Shown here: piece after piece, positions 9,282 to 19,212 of the stretch | Layout: every line of letters begins with the position of its first letter | Position numbering within the stretch: position 1 is the first letter of the stretch | Source: Pseudomonas nunensis | GTDB lineage: Bacteria; Pseudomonadota; Gammaproteobacteria; Pseudomonadales; Pseudomonadaceae | NCBI RefSeq assembly: GCF_024296925.1 | Contig: NZ_CP101125.1 | Span: 2,730,501-2,794,500 of the forward strand | Length of the DNA stretch: 64,000 nucleotides | Reading direction: 5' to 3' | Notes under the pieces: model-generated | Told to the model about the DNA's origin: nothing | What the model saw: only the letters and a program-made list of their open reading frames with translations | Database searches by the model: none | Translations under genes and position numbers: made by a program

Positions 9282-10208
9282 ATGAATATTTCAACTGCCA
9301 AAGCTCAAATGGACATTCCCCAACCGGTGCGTAAAAGCCGGTTGTCCAACCCCGGCTGGTTTCTGGTCAGTCCTTCGGTAGCGATGTTGCTGCTCTGGAT
9401 GATCGTGCCGCTGGGCATGACCCTGTACTTCTCGGTAATTCGCTACAACCTGCTCAACCCCGGCGAGAACGAGTTCGTGGGGCTGGAGAACTTCACCTAT
9501 TTCCTGACCGACTCGGGCTTCCTGCCGGGCGCCACCAACACCCTGTTACTGGTGGGCAGCGTGCTGCTGATCAGCGTGGTGTTCGGCGTGTTGATCAGTG
9601 CGTTGCTGGAGGCCAGTGAGTTTCTTGGTCGCGGCATCGTGCGGGTCATGCTGATCTCGCCGTTCTTCATCATGCCCACCGTCGGTGCGCTGATCTGGAA
9701 GAACCTGATTTTCCATCCGGTGTCGGGGATTCTCGCCTACGTCTGGAAACTGTTCGGCGCGCAGCCGGTGGACTGGCTCGCACACTACCCGCTGCTGTCG
9801 ATCATCATCATTGTGTCCTGGCAATGGCTGCCCTTCGCGATCCTGATCCTGATGACCGCCATGCAGTCCCTAGACCAGGAACAGAAAGAAGCCGCGCGCC
9901 TCGACGGTGCCGGCCCGGTCGCGATCTTCTGGCACCTGACCCTGCCGCACCTGGCACGGCCGATTGCAGTGGTAGTGATGATCGAAACGATCTTCCTGCT
10001 CTCGGTGTTCGCCGAAATCTTCACCACCACCAACGGTGGCCCCGGCTACGCGTCGACCAACCTCGCCTACCTGATCTACAACCAGGCGCTGGTGCAGTTC
10101 GATGTCGGCATGGCGTCCGCCGGCGGTTTGATCGCGGTGGTGATTGCCAACGTCGCGGCCATCGTGCTGGTGCGCATGATCGGCAAAAACCTGACAGACA
10201 AAGCCTGA
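9282..10208 (+). CDS. mtlF: Polyol ABC transporter permease MtlF
   Basis: A 308-residue inner-membrane permease of the MalF-like sugar class, with about six transmembrane helices (first at about residues 25-45, LVSPSVAMLLLWMIVPLGM). The cytoplasmic EAA loop is clear (QKEAARLDGAGPVAIFWHLTLP), which docks onto the ATPase MtlK. I use the ATG at 9282 (MNISTAKAQMD). The frame is open further upstream but there runs through the REP hairpin. No good ribosome binding site precedes 9282; an alternative ATG at 9309 exists. Together with MtlG it forms the membrane channel. Confidence 0.9.
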   Translation: MNISTAKAQMDIPQPVRKSRLSNPGWFLVSPSVAMLLLWMIVPLGMTLYFSVIRYNLLNPGENEFVGLENFTYFLTDSGFLPGATNTLLLVGSVLLISVVFGVLISALLEASEFLGRGIVRVMLISPFFIMPTVGALIWKNLIFHPVSGILAYVWKLFGAQPVDWLAHYPLLSIIIIVSWQWLPFAILILMTAMQSLDQEQKEAARLDGAGPVAIFWHLTLPHLARPIAVVVMIETIFLLSVFAEIFTTTNGGPGYASTNLAYLIYNQALVQFDVGMASAGGLIAVVIANVAAIVLVRMIGKNLTDKA

Positions 10209-10218
10209 GGCCCGCGCC

Positions 10219-11049
10219 ATGACTCTTCAACAATCCCGCCGTCTGCAAAGCCTGCTGCTCGGCACCCTGGCCTGGGCCATCGCGATCCTGATCTTCTTCC
10301 CGATCTTCTGGATGGTGTTGACCAGTTTCAAAACCGAAATCGACGCGTTCGCCACGCCGCCGCAGTTCATCTTCACGCCGACGCTGGAGAACTACCTGCA
10401 CATCAACGAGCGCAGCGACTACTTCAGCTTCGCCTGGAACTCGGTGGTGATTTCCTTCAGCGCAACCGCTCTGTGCCTGCTGATCGCGGTGCCGGCGGCC
10501 TACTCGATGGCGTTCTACGAAACCAAGCGCACCAAAGGCACGCTGCTGTGGATGCTCTCCACCAAAATGTTGCCGCCGGTGGGCGTGCTGATGCCGATCT
10601 ACCTGCTGGCCAAGAGTTTCGGCCTGCTCGATACGCGTATCGCGCTGATCGTCATCTACACGCTGATCAACCTGCCGATCGTGGTCTGGATGATTTACAC
10701 CTACTTCAAGGACATCCCGAAAGACATCCTCGAAGCCGCACGCCTCGACGGGGCAACCCTGTGGCAGGAAATGGTCCGGGTGCTGCTGCCGATCGCCAAG
10801 GGTGGTCTGGCTTCCACGGTGTTGCTGTCGCTGATCCTGTGCTGGAACGAAGCGTTCTGGTCCTTGAACCTGACCTCGTCCAAAGCCGCGCCGCTGACCG
10901 CATTGATCGCCTCCTACTCAAGCCCCGAAGGTTTGTTCTGGGCCAAGTTGTCGGCCGTATCGACCCTGGCGTGTGCGCCGATCCTGATCTTCGGCTGGAT
11001 CAGCCAGAAACAACTGGTTCGCGGCCTGTCGTTTGGCGCTGTGAAATAA
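10219..11049 (+). CDS. mtlG: Polyol ABC transporter permease MtlG
   Basis: A 276-residue MalG-like permease with about six membrane spans, the first at residues 13-33. The EAA loop reads LEAARLDGATLWQEMVRVLLP. The gene begins 10 bp after mtlF, so the two are probably translationally coupled and made in equal amounts, as expected for a heterodimeric channel. The family moves monosaccharides and polyols together with MtlE and MtlK. Confidence 0.92.
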   Translation: MTLQQSRRLQSLLLGTLAWAIAILIFFPIFWMVLTSFKTEIDAFATPPQFIFTPTLENYLHINERSDYFSFAWNSVVISFSATALCLLIAVPAAYSMAFYETKRTKGTLLWMLSTKMLPPVGVLMPIYLLAKSFGLLDTRIALIVIYTLINLPIVVWMIYTYFKDIPKDILEAARLDGATLWQEMVRVLLPIAKGGLASTVLLSLILCWNEAFWSLNLTSSKAAPLTALIASYSSPEGLFWAKLSAVSTLACAPILIFGWISQKQLVRGLSFGAVK

Positions 11050-11064
11050 GCCACACCCGTTACT

Positions 11065-11146
11065 TGTAGGAGCCAGGCTTGCCGGCGAAGGCGTCCGTCA
11101 AATCGCCTTCGCCGGCAAGTCGGATCGCCGCATCGCTGGCTCCTAC
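11065..11146. repeat. REP-like hairpin between mtlG and mtlK
   Basis: The arms TGTAGGAGCCAGGCTTGCCGGCGAAGG and their complement, with a short insert (CGGATCGCCGCA) on the right side, form a long hairpin in the 150-bp gap. It differs from the other REPs by GAGCCAGG and GCCGGCG, so it is a distinct subclass. Confidence 0.8.
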
Positions 11147-11198
11147 AAAAAAAGCGCGCCCGGCTCAACTGAATAAAAACATTTGGAGGCCCATCACC

Positions 11199-12302
<1,104 letters not shown>

Positions 12303-12314
12303 CGAGACTATGCG

Positions 12315-13787
12315 ATGAAACTCAATAAACAGAACCTCAATCGCCTCGCGCCTGAGGTGGTGCTGCCCGCCTACGCCCTGAGCGATACGCGCCAAGGCAT
12401 CGCCCACATCGGCGTCGGTGGTTTCCATCGGGCGCATCAGGCGTACTACACCGATGCGTTGATGAACACGGGCGAAGGCCTGGACTGGGCAATTTGCGGG
12501 GTCGGCCTGCGCGCCGAAGACCGCCGTGCACGGGACGATTTGAAGGAACAGGATTACCTGTTCACCCTGTTTGAATTGGGCGACAACGACGACGCCGAAG
12601 TGCGGGTGATCGGCTCGATTCGCGACATGTTGCTGGCCGAGGACGGCGCCGAAGCGCTGATCGACAAACTCGCCAGCCCCGAGATCCGCATTGTTTCGCT
12701 GACCATCACCGAGGGCGGCTACTGCATCGACGACAGCAACGGCGAGTTCATGGCCCACCTGCCATTGATCCAGCACGACCTCGCGCACCCGGCAGCACCG
12801 AAAACCGTGTTCGGCTTTCTCTGCGCCGCGCTGGCCAAACGTCGCGCCGCCGGTACGCCGGCGTTCACTTTGATGTCCTGCGATAACCTGCCGCACAACG
12901 GCGCGGTCACTCGTAAAGCCTTACTGGCCTTTGCCGCCCTGCGCGATGCCGATCTGCGGGACTGGATCGACCAGAACGTGAGTTTCCCTAACGCCATGGT
13001 CGACCGCATCACGCCGATGACCAGCACCGAGCACAAGCTGCAATTGCACGACAAACACGCGGTCGACGATGCCTGGCCGGTGGTCTGCGAACCGTTTGTG
13101 CAATGGGTGCTGGAAGACAAGTTCGTCAACGGTCGCCCGGCCTGGGAAAAGGTCGGCGTGCAGTTCACCAACGACGTCACGCCTTACGAAGAGATGAAGA
13201 TCAAGTTGCTCAACGGCAGCCACTTGGCCCTGACGTACCTGGGGTTCTTGAAGGGCTACCGTTTCGTCCACGAAACCATGAACGATCCGCTGTTCGTGCA
13301 GTACATGCGTGCTTACATGGACCTCGATGTCACGCCACAACTGGCGTCGGTGCCGGGCATTGACTTGACCGACTACAAGAACACCCTGGTGGCGCGGTTT
13401 TCCAACCAGGCGATTGCCGATCAACTGGAACGGGTGTGTTCGGACGGTTCGTCGAAGTTTCCAAAATTCACCGTGCCGACGATTAACCGGTTGATTGCCG
13501 ATGGTCAGGAGACCAAGCGCGCGGCGTTGGTGGTGGCTGCCTGGGCCTTGTATTTGAAGGGTGTGGACGAAAATGGCGTGACCTACGCGATTCCCGATCC
13601 GCGGGCGACGTTCTGTCAGGCGCTGGTGGCGGATGATGCGTTGATCACCCAGCGGTTGCTGGAGGTTGAAGAGATTTTCGGCACCGCGATCCCGCGTTCG
13701 CCAGAGTTTGTTGCGGCGTTTGAATGGTGCTGTAACAGCTTGCGGGAAGTGGGGGTTACGCAGACATTGGAGCGGGTGTTGGCGTAA
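12315..13787 (+). CDS. mtlD: Mannitol 2-dehydrogenase MtlD
   Basis: A 490-residue member of the polyol-specific long-chain dehydrogenase family. It oxidises D-mannitol, D-sorbitol and D-arabitol with NAD+ to fructose or xylulose. Visible motifs: the nucleotide-binding start GIAHIGVGGFHRAHQAYY, TITEGGYCID, and the catalytic core KIKLLNGSHLALTYLG, which holds the active-site Lys and the Asn/His partners. The length agrees with the P. fluorescens enzyme. Its products feed the two sugar kinases encoded next, completing the route to xylulose-5-phosphate and fructose-6-phosphate. Confidence 0.95.
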   Translation: MKLNKQNLNRLAPEVVLPAYALSDTRQGIAHIGVGGFHRAHQAYYTDALMNTGEGLDWAICGVGLRAEDRRARDDLKEQDYLFTLFELGDNDDAEVRVIGSIRDMLLAEDGAEALIDKLASPEIRIVSLTITEGGYCIDDSNGEFMAHLPLIQHDLAHPAAPKTVFGFLCAALAKRRAAGTPAFTLMSCDNLPHNGAVTRKALLAFAALRDADLRDWIDQNVSFPNAMVDRITPMTSTEHKLQLHDKHAVDDAWPVVCEPFVQWVLEDKFVNGRPAWEKVGVQFTNDVTPYEEMKIKLLNGSHLALTYLGFLKGYRFVHETMNDPLFVQYMRAYMDLDVTPQLASVPGIDLTDYKNTLVARFSNQAIADQLERVCSDGSSKFPKFTVPTINRLIADGQETKRAALVVAAWALYLKGVDENGVTYAIPDPRATFCQALVADDALITQRLLEVEEIFGTAIPRSPEFVAAFEWCCNSLREVGVTQTLERVLA

Positions 13788-13809
13788 GTGCTGCGGTGAA
13801 ATGACCGCC

Positions 13810-13897
13810 GTCTTCGCGGGCAAGCCTCGCTCCTACAGGTATGTCGCCGGCCTCCCGATCGACATCAATCCTGTAGGAGCGAGGCTTGCCCGCGAAC
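13810..13897. repeat. REP pair between mtlD and the xylulokinase gene
   Basis: Two inverted copies of TGTAGGAGCGAGGCTTGCCC (left one reversed, ending near 13837; right one from 13872) flank a 34-bp spacer and form a hairpin within the operon. They may separate expression of the uptake/oxidation genes from the kinase genes. Confidence 0.88.
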
Positions 13898-13936
13898 AGC
13901 TTCACCAAGAACGACCTGACACACCAAGGATCAACC

Positions 13937-15433
13937 ATGGCAAACCAACAACTATTCCTCGGCATCGACTGCGGCACCCAAGGCACCAAAGCCATCATCC
14001 TCGATGCCGTCAGCGGTCAGGTGCTGGGCCAGGGTGCCGCCGCTCACACCCTGATCAGCGGCGCCAACGGTCGCCGCGAACAAGACACCAGTCAATGGCT
14101 GGACGCCTTCACCCTGGCCACCCGCCGCGCCCTGCTCGCCGCCAACGTTAACGGCCAGGACATCCTCGGCGTCGGCGTCTCCGGCCAGCAACACGGCTTG
14201 GTGCTGCTCGACGACCAAGGCCAGGTCCTGCGCCCGGCAAAGCTTTGGTGCGACACCGAATCCACCCCTGAAAACGATCGCCTGCTGGCCCATCTGGGCG
14301 GCGAACAAGGCTCGCTGGAACGCCTCGGCGTCGTCATCGCGCCGGGTTACACCGTGTCCAAACTGCTCTGGACCAAAGAACAACACCCGCAGGTTTTCGC
14401 CCGCATCGCTCGCATCCTGCTGCCCCACGACTTCCTCAACTATTGGCTGACCGGCCGCAGTTGCAGCGAATACGGTGACGCGTCGGGCACCGGTTATTTC
14501 AACGTGCGCACCCGCCAGTGGGACTTGCAACTGCTGCGCGATATCGACGCCACCGGACGTCTGCAGGCATCGCTGCCCGAGCTGATCGATGCGCACGAAG
14601 CGGTCGGCACGATCCTGCCGAGCATTGCCGAGCACCTGGGCATCAACCCGCAAGCGCTGGTCTCCAGTGGCGGCGGCGACAACATGATGGGCGCCATCGG
14701 CACCGGCAATATCCAGCCCGGCGCGATCACCATGAGCCTCGGCTCCTCGGGCACGGTTTACGCCTACTCCGAACAGCCGAAAGTCAGTCCGGACGCATCG
14801 GTTGCCACGTTCTGCTCCTCCAGCGGTGGCTGGCTGCCGTTGATCTGCACCATGAACCTGACCAACGCCACTGGCGTGATTCGCGAACTGTTCGAGCTGG
14901 ACATCGAACAGTTCAACAATTTGGTCGCCCATGCACCGATTGGTGCGGACGGCGTGTGCATGCTGCCGTTCCTCAACGGCGAACGCGTGCCCGCCCTGCC
15001 CCACGCCACCGGCAGCCTGCACGGCCTGACCATGACCAACATGACCCAGGCCAACCTGTGCCGCGCCGCCGTCGAAGGCACGACCTTCGGATTGCGCTAC
15101 GGACTGGACCTGCTGCGCCAGAATGGCTTACAAAGCCGCAACATTTGCTTGATTGGCGGCGGCTCGAAAAGTCCGGTGTGGCGCCAGATCGTCGCCGATA
15201 TCATGAACACCCCGGTGATCTGCACCGAACAAAGCGAAGCCGCGGCCCTGGGCGCGGCGATTCAAGCGGCATGGTGCAAATCCTGGTCTAACGGCCACGA
15301 AAGCACCCTGGCGGATTTGTGCGAGCGTTGCGTGAAGCTCGATCTGGCCAGCGAAACTTTGCCGATCGCCGAGAATGTCGCGGCGGCGCAACAGGCCTAC
15401 GAGCGCTATCAACAACACGTCGCAACCCTTTAA
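13937..15433 (+). CDS. xylB: Xylulokinase (MtlY)
   Basis: A 498-residue FGGY-family kinase. It phosphorylates D-xylulose, formed from D-arabitol by MtlD. The phosphate-1 motif is GIDCGTQGTKAI near the N-terminus. The substrate region GVGVSGQQHGLVLLD, the mid-domain SSGGGDNMMGAIGTGN and the C-terminal ATP motif LIGGGSKSPVWRQIVADI are all present. ATG at 13937 with AAGGA six bases upstream; the in-frame start further 5' lies inside the REP. It follows mtlD, as in the characterised P. fluorescens operon (mtlY). Confidence 0.93.
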   Translation: MANQQLFLGIDCGTQGTKAIILDAVSGQVLGQGAAAHTLISGANGRREQDTSQWLDAFTLATRRALLAANVNGQDILGVGVSGQQHGLVLLDDQGQVLRPAKLWCDTESTPENDRLLAHLGGEQGSLERLGVVIAPGYTVSKLLWTKEQHPQVFARIARILLPHDFLNYWLTGRSCSEYGDASGTGYFNVRTRQWDLQLLRDIDATGRLQASLPELIDAHEAVGTILPSIAEHLGINPQALVSSGGGDNMMGAIGTGNIQPGAITMSLGSSGTVYAYSEQPKVSPDASVATFCSSSGGWLPLICTMNLTNATGVIRELFELDIEQFNNLVAHAPIGADGVCMLPFLNGERVPALPHATGSLHGLTMTNMTQANLCRAAVEGTTFGLRYGLDLLRQNGLQSRNICLIGGGSKSPVWRQIVADIMNTPVICTEQSEAAALGAAIQAAWCKSWSNGHESTLADLCERCVKLDLASETLPIAENVAAAQQAYERYQQHVATL

Positions 15434-15446
15434 AGAGCGAACAATT

Positions 15447-16391
15447 ATGTATCTGGTGTGTGGCGAAGCGCTGTTCGATTTCTTCAGCGAAGACGATGCC
15501 AGCGGTCTGGCTTCAAAAGTGAATTTCAAGGCGATTGCCGGTGGTTCACCGTTCAATGTGGCGGTGGGTCTGCGCCGCTTGGGCGTGGACGCGGCGCTGT
15601 TTGCCGGGCTGTCCACCGACTACCTCGGCCGTCGCTTGCAGCAAGTACTGCAAGACGAAGGTGTGCGCCCGGATTACCTCGTCGACTTCGCCGCGCCGAC
15701 CACGCTGGCGATGGTCGCGGTCGGCGCCAATGGCTCGCCGCACTACAGCTTCCGTGGCGAAGGTTGTGCGGATCGGCAGTTACGCCTTGAGCATTTGCCG
15801 GAACTCGGGCCTGAAGTACGCGGCTTGCACATCGGCTCGTTCTCGCTGGTGGTGCAACCGATTGCCGATACGCTGATGGCGTTGGTGGGCCGGGAAAGCG
15901 GCAAACGCCTGATCAGCCTCGATCCGAATGTGCGCCTCAATCCAGAGCCAAACATCGACCTGTGGCGTTCGCGGATTGCTGAACTGGTGGAATTGGCCGA
16001 CCTGATCAAAGTCAGCGATGAAGACTTGAGCCTGCTGTATCCCGAACAGGATCCGCAGCGGGTGATCGAAGGCTGGCTGCAGCATCGTTGCCAGTTGGTG
16101 TTCCTGACCCGTGGTGGCGAAGGCGCGACGGTGTTTAGCCGGGCCCATGGCTCGTGGTCGGTGCCGGCGTGTTCGGTGAAGATTGCCGACACGGTGGGCG
16201 CCGGCGACACCTTTCAGGCCGCGCTGATTACCTGGTTGACCGAGCATCAGCTGGATTCGGTGGACGGTGTGCAGCATCTGAGTCGCGAGCAGATCGACGG
16301 CATGCTCAAGTTTGCCGTACAGGCCGCAGCGCTGACATGCAGCAAAACCGGACCGGATTTGCCGTACCGCAAGCAGTTGGATTTGCGCTGA
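15447..16391 (+). CDS. mtlZ: Fructokinase (MtlZ), PfkB family
   Basis: A 314-residue ribokinase/PfkB-type carbohydrate kinase. The N-terminal signature GGSPFNVAVGLRRLGVDAALF and the C-terminal DTVGAGDTFQAAL motif (catalytic Asp and anion hole) are both seen. It would convert fructose, made from mannitol or sorbitol by MtlD, to fructose-6-phosphate. It begins 13 bp after the xylulokinase stop and is the last gene of the mtl operon; a REP pair follows. ATG at 15447 is preceded by AGAGCGA, a modest ribosome binding site. Confidence 0.92.
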   Translation: MYLVCGEALFDFFSEDDASGLASKVNFKAIAGGSPFNVAVGLRRLGVDAALFAGLSTDYLGRRLQQVLQDEGVRPDYLVDFAAPTTLAMVAVGANGSPHYSFRGEGCADRQLRLEHLPELGPEVRGLHIGSFSLVVQPIADTLMALVGRESGKRLISLDPNVRLNPEPNIDLWRSRIAELVELADLIKVSDEDLSLLYPEQDPQRVIEGWLQHRCQLVFLTRGGEGATVFSRAHGSWSVPACSVKIADTVGAGDTFQAALITWLTEHQLDSVDGVQHLSREQIDGMLKFAVQAAALTCSKTGPDLPYRKQLDLR

Positions 16392-16400
16392 ATGTGAGGG

Positions 16401-16500
16401 CCTCTTCGCGGGCAAGCCCGCTCCCACAATGGATTGTTACCGAACACCAAACCTGTGTTCGCTGAAGATCCACTGTGGGAGCGGGCTTGCTCGCGAAGGC
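16401..16500. repeat. REP pair (GTGGGAGCGGGCTTGC class) after the mtl operon
   Basis: Inverted copies ending CCCGCTCCCACA (to 16429) and starting TGTGGGAGCGGGC (from 16474) flank about 45 bp. The pair probably marks the 3' end of the mtl transcript. Confidence 0.88.
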
Positions 16501-16608
16501 AATCTATCTCATACCGCCAACTCCAAAGCCATCACCCACAATCCCCCCGCCATGGCCCCGAGTCGGTAAACTGTCGCCCTTTTACGCGCATGACAGGAAG
16601 ACAGGCTT

Positions 16609-17229
16609 TTGAACTCAAGGCAAACGGCTGGACTGTTACTACTCACCACGCTGCTGGCCGGTTGCAGCACCTCGCCCCCACGCTCCCCCAACGATCTCTG
16701 CGAAATCTTCCGGGAAAAGAGCGACTGGTACGACGCCGCGCAAGTCACGCAAAAGCGTTGGGGCGTGCCGATCCAGGTGCCTTTCGCGATCATGTATCAA
16801 GAGTCCGGCTACCGTTACGACGCCAAGACACCGCGCAAATACTTGCTCTGGATAATTCCGTGGGGCCGGGTGTCGACCGCGTCCGGCTACGCCCAGGCCA
16901 AGGATGAAGTCTGGTCCGACTATCAAAAAAGCACCGGCAGACACGGCGCCGACCGCGAGGATTTCGATGACGCCATCGACTTTGTCGGCTGGTACATGGA
17001 CAAGACAGCCACCATCAATGGTGTTTACAAATATGACGCCTACGGGCAGTACCTGAATTACCACGAAGGTTGGGGTGGGTATCGTCAGAAAACCTATGCC
17101 AGCAAAGGCTGGTTAGTGGCGACGGCGGGCAAGGTGCAGGGGCGTTCTGATATGTATGCCCAGCAATATGCCGGGTGTAAGGATGATCTTCGGCAGGGGT
17201 TTTGGAGTCGGTTTTGGCATTGGCTTTAA
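16609..17229 (+). CDS. Lysozyme-like (transglycosylase SLT-type) lipoprotein
   Basis: A 206-residue protein with a lipoprotein signal: a hydrophobic run and lipobox LLAGC (C19), giving a lipidated N-terminus, probably in the outer membrane. The mature part has QVPFAIMYQESGYRYDAKTPRKY, where the Glu after MYQ resembles the catalytic Glu of soluble lytic transglycosylases. The later Tyr/Trp-rich part (LNYHEGWGGYRQKTYASK) matches the lysozyme fold. It would cleave peptidoglycan. The start is TTG at 16609 with AGGAAG upstream; no ATG fits the signal peptide. A strong terminator follows. Confidence 0.8.
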   Translation: MNSRQTAGLLLLTTLLAGCSTSPPRSPNDLCEIFREKSDWYDAAQVTQKRWGVPIQVPFAIMYQESGYRYDAKTPRKYLLWIIPWGRVSTASGYAQAKDEVWSDYQKSTGRHGADREDFDDAIDFVGWYMDKTATINGVYKYDAYGQYLNYHEGWGGYRQKTYASKGWLVATAGKVQGRSDMYAQQYAGCKDDLRQGFWSRFWHWL

Positions 17230-17264
17230 TGTGGCCTGACCCTCTGTAGTTCGGCCAATACAGC

Positions 17265-17319
17265 AAAAAAAAACCGCTGCCTAGCTGTCAACTCTGACAG
17301 CTAGGCAGCGGTTTTTTTT
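17265..17319. terminator. Bidirectional intrinsic terminator
   Basis: A perfect 17-bp-plus stem: ACCGCTGCCTAGCTGTCA, a 4-base loop, then its complement, flanked by A- and T-tracts. It ends the lipoprotein gene and isolates the secreted-protein gene downstream. Confidence 0.95.
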
Positions 17320-17387
17320 GCCTGTTAACTGGTCATGTAAGTCGATTCACTGCCAATGACTATTCACAAACCAAGGAAGGGGACGTT

Positions 17388-18626
17388 ATGAACATCAACG
17401 TTACAAAGCCCTCATTGTATCTGGTGAGTGCTGCCTCGCTCGCCGGATTCTGCCATTTCGCAAATGCTGCTGCATTTATCGATCTGGGTAACAACGCAGG
17501 TTCCCAGTGCGAAACCGCAGGCGTGAACGACAACGGCTTGGTGGTTGGCAACTGCTCGGAGCCGAACTTCGTTCCCAATAACGAGCCGTGGGTGGCCAAT
17601 GTCACTACGGCGGGGCCGCAGCAGCCGCTTGCCTCCATGGTCACCGACCAGCCTTGTTGGGTTATGGGAGCTGCCAACTCCGGGACACTTGCAGGTGCCT
17701 GTGAAGACAACAACTCTGATTTCTTCGCCGTGGTGTGGACCGCGACGGCCCCCGGCACGGTCCCCTTGAAACTTAATCCTCTTCCGGGAGGCCTTCTGCC
17801 TCCCCTCATTGGTCCTTATCCCGATCAATCAACGTCGCTAAGGGCCTTCAGCCAACAAGGCGACATCCTCGGCGAAAGCATGAATGCAAAAAACATCGCC
17901 ACCGTGGTGTTGTACGGCGCAGGCAGTGCGACCCCCATTCAGGTCTCGAATCGCGGTGACAATTGCGTCGGGGTCGACATGATCAATCGCGGTGCCAGCA
18001 TTGTGATGAACTGCCCTCGCAGCCCAGACGTACCGACAGGCACCTTTGCACAAGTCAGTGGTTCCAGTTATAGCATCACCACCTTGCCGATACCGTCAGG
18101 GGCAACCAACTGCACAGTTTCCGCCATCAATAATCAACAGCAGATTGTTGGCAACTGCATGTATCCCAACTCCACGACCAACGTGCGAAAAGCAGCCTAC
18201 TGGGCCACACCAACCAGCGCTCCACAGTTACTTACATTGTCGAGCGGTTCAAAAAGCCGGGCTCGATCCATCAACAACAACGGACTAGTACTGGTAGTTT
18301 CACAAGATACCAACGGCAAACCTCAATACCAGATCTGGCAGCCATCATCGTCGAGTACGACGATTATTCCACCGCCCGCTACAAATGCCTGGATCACGGG
18401 TGCGATGCTCGCCGACAGTAATACCGTAGTACTCAACAGTCTCAACGCTAATCAACACCTGCAGGCATACACCTGGAGCAGTATTAACGGGACGCAACTT
18501 GTGCCGCCACTCAATGGTGGAATGATCAATAGTTTCACGTCCATATCTCAAAATGGGGCGTTTGCTGGCGGGGATAACATTGATGGAACACAAGACGTTA
18601 GTGCTGTAGCAACCACACTGCCCTGA
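17388..18626 (+). CDS. Secreted HAF-repeat-like beta-propeller protein
   Basis: A 412-residue protein with a signal peptide (hydrophobic residues 8-27, cleavage after ANA). The mature part repeats a motif of about 45-60 residues built on 'I/VN-N-G-x-VVGNC': GVNDNGLVVGNCSEP, SAINNQQQIVGNCMYPN, SINNNGLVLVVSQDT, SISQNGAFAGGDN. This matches extracellular HAF-type repeats, which are thought to form propeller-like folds. Several cysteines follow the VGN motif, suggesting disulfides. No enzymatic residues are evident, so its role is unknown. GGAAGGGGA provides a ribosome binding site. A small secreted protein follows 29 bp later. Confidence 0.7.
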   Translation: MNINVTKPSLYLVSAASLAGFCHFANAAAFIDLGNNAGSQCETAGVNDNGLVVGNCSEPNFVPNNEPWVANVTTAGPQQPLASMVTDQPCWVMGAANSGTLAGACEDNNSDFFAVVWTATAPGTVPLKLNPLPGGLLPPLIGPYPDQSTSLRAFSQQGDILGESMNAKNIATVVLYGAGSATPIQVSNRGDNCVGVDMINRGASIVMNCPRSPDVPTGTFAQVSGSSYSITTLPIPSGATNCTVSAINNQQQIVGNCMYPNSTTNVRKAAYWATPTSAPQLLTLSSGSKSRARSINNNGLVLVVSQDTNGKPQYQIWQPSSSSTTIIPPPATNAWITGAMLADSNTVVLNSLNANQHLQAYTWSSINGTQLVPPLNGGMINSFTSISQNGAFAGGDNIDGTQDVSAVATTLP

Positions 18627-18655
18627 TAAACATGACCTTTCAGGTAGATAAGAAG

Positions 18656-18952
18656 ATGAAAAAACTGATCATTTGTGGTCTTGTCATCGGGTTTGTCACG
18701 TCCGTCCTCAAGCCACAACCAGTCCAGGCGGTTCAGCCGAGTGAGTTGTCACCTCCTGAGCTTGTGGCGCTTGTGGGTGCTCAAACGTATGAGGGAGGGG
18801 CTGATTCATTCACTCGATCATTACCAGGCATACCCTTCGACTCAACCCCAGCTGTTTTCGATACAAACATATTTATTGATGTTTTGTTAAAAGGCCCTGC
18901 TTTTCCTAGCGGGGCTGAAGTAATTGCGCCGCTGGTATCTGTACATGATTGA
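18656..18952 (+). CDS. Small secreted protein of unknown function
   Basis: About 98 residues starting MKKLIICGLVIGFVTSVLK, a clear signal peptide with cleavage near QA-VQ. The rest (PPELVALVGAQTYEGGADSF...) shows no motif I recognise. It follows the HAF-repeat gene closely and may be co-transcribed. An in-frame ATG at 18632 would put eight residues before the signal peptide, so 18656 is favoured. Confidence 0.5.
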   Translation: MKKLIICGLVIGFVTSVLKPQPVQAVQPSELSPPELVALVGAQTYEGGADSFTRSLPGIPFDSTPAVFDTNIFIDVLLKGPAFPSGAEVIAPLVSVHD

Positions 18953-19092
18953 GACCTTCCGCGGAGATAACGGCAGAGGGCTTTTACGTTCAGATGAACA
19001 CTTCAGTCCGAAAGTGACCGCTAGTTCTTGAGTGCAAGCGCGCTTCGGCCAACTCCCAGTGCAGCCAGATATGTACAAAACCCGGCAATCAT

Positions 19093-19126
19093 TGGCCCGA
19101 ATGTCGCCTGTAGGGGATTTCCCTAT
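19093..19126 (+). promoter_or_regulatory. Possible sigma-54-like site plus small palindrome upstream of vgrG
   Basis: TGGCCCGAATGTCGC (from 19093) has the GG...GC spacing of a -24/-12 RpoN promoter, with two mismatches to the consensus. TAGGGGATTTCCCTA just downstream is a near-perfect dyad. Sigma-54 control of vgrG/hcp genes is known in several Pseudomonas, but this single site is weak evidence. Confidence 0.3.
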
Positions 19127-19212
19127 GACAGAGCACGCCATTTGCGCCTTGAACACACCCACTTAATCCTGCACCATCCGCCCCAGCTTATTCAAAGGAC
19201 GGAATTCAAGGC

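Noticed and set aside
13952..15022. 356-residue minus-strand frame opposite the xylulokinase gene
   Set aside because: Antisense shadow; the plus strand carries all FGGY kinase motifs.
18953..19092. Possible gene or IS remnant between the small secreted protein and vgrG
   Set aside because: Short frames only, no recognisable protein or terminal repeats; left as untranslated DNA.
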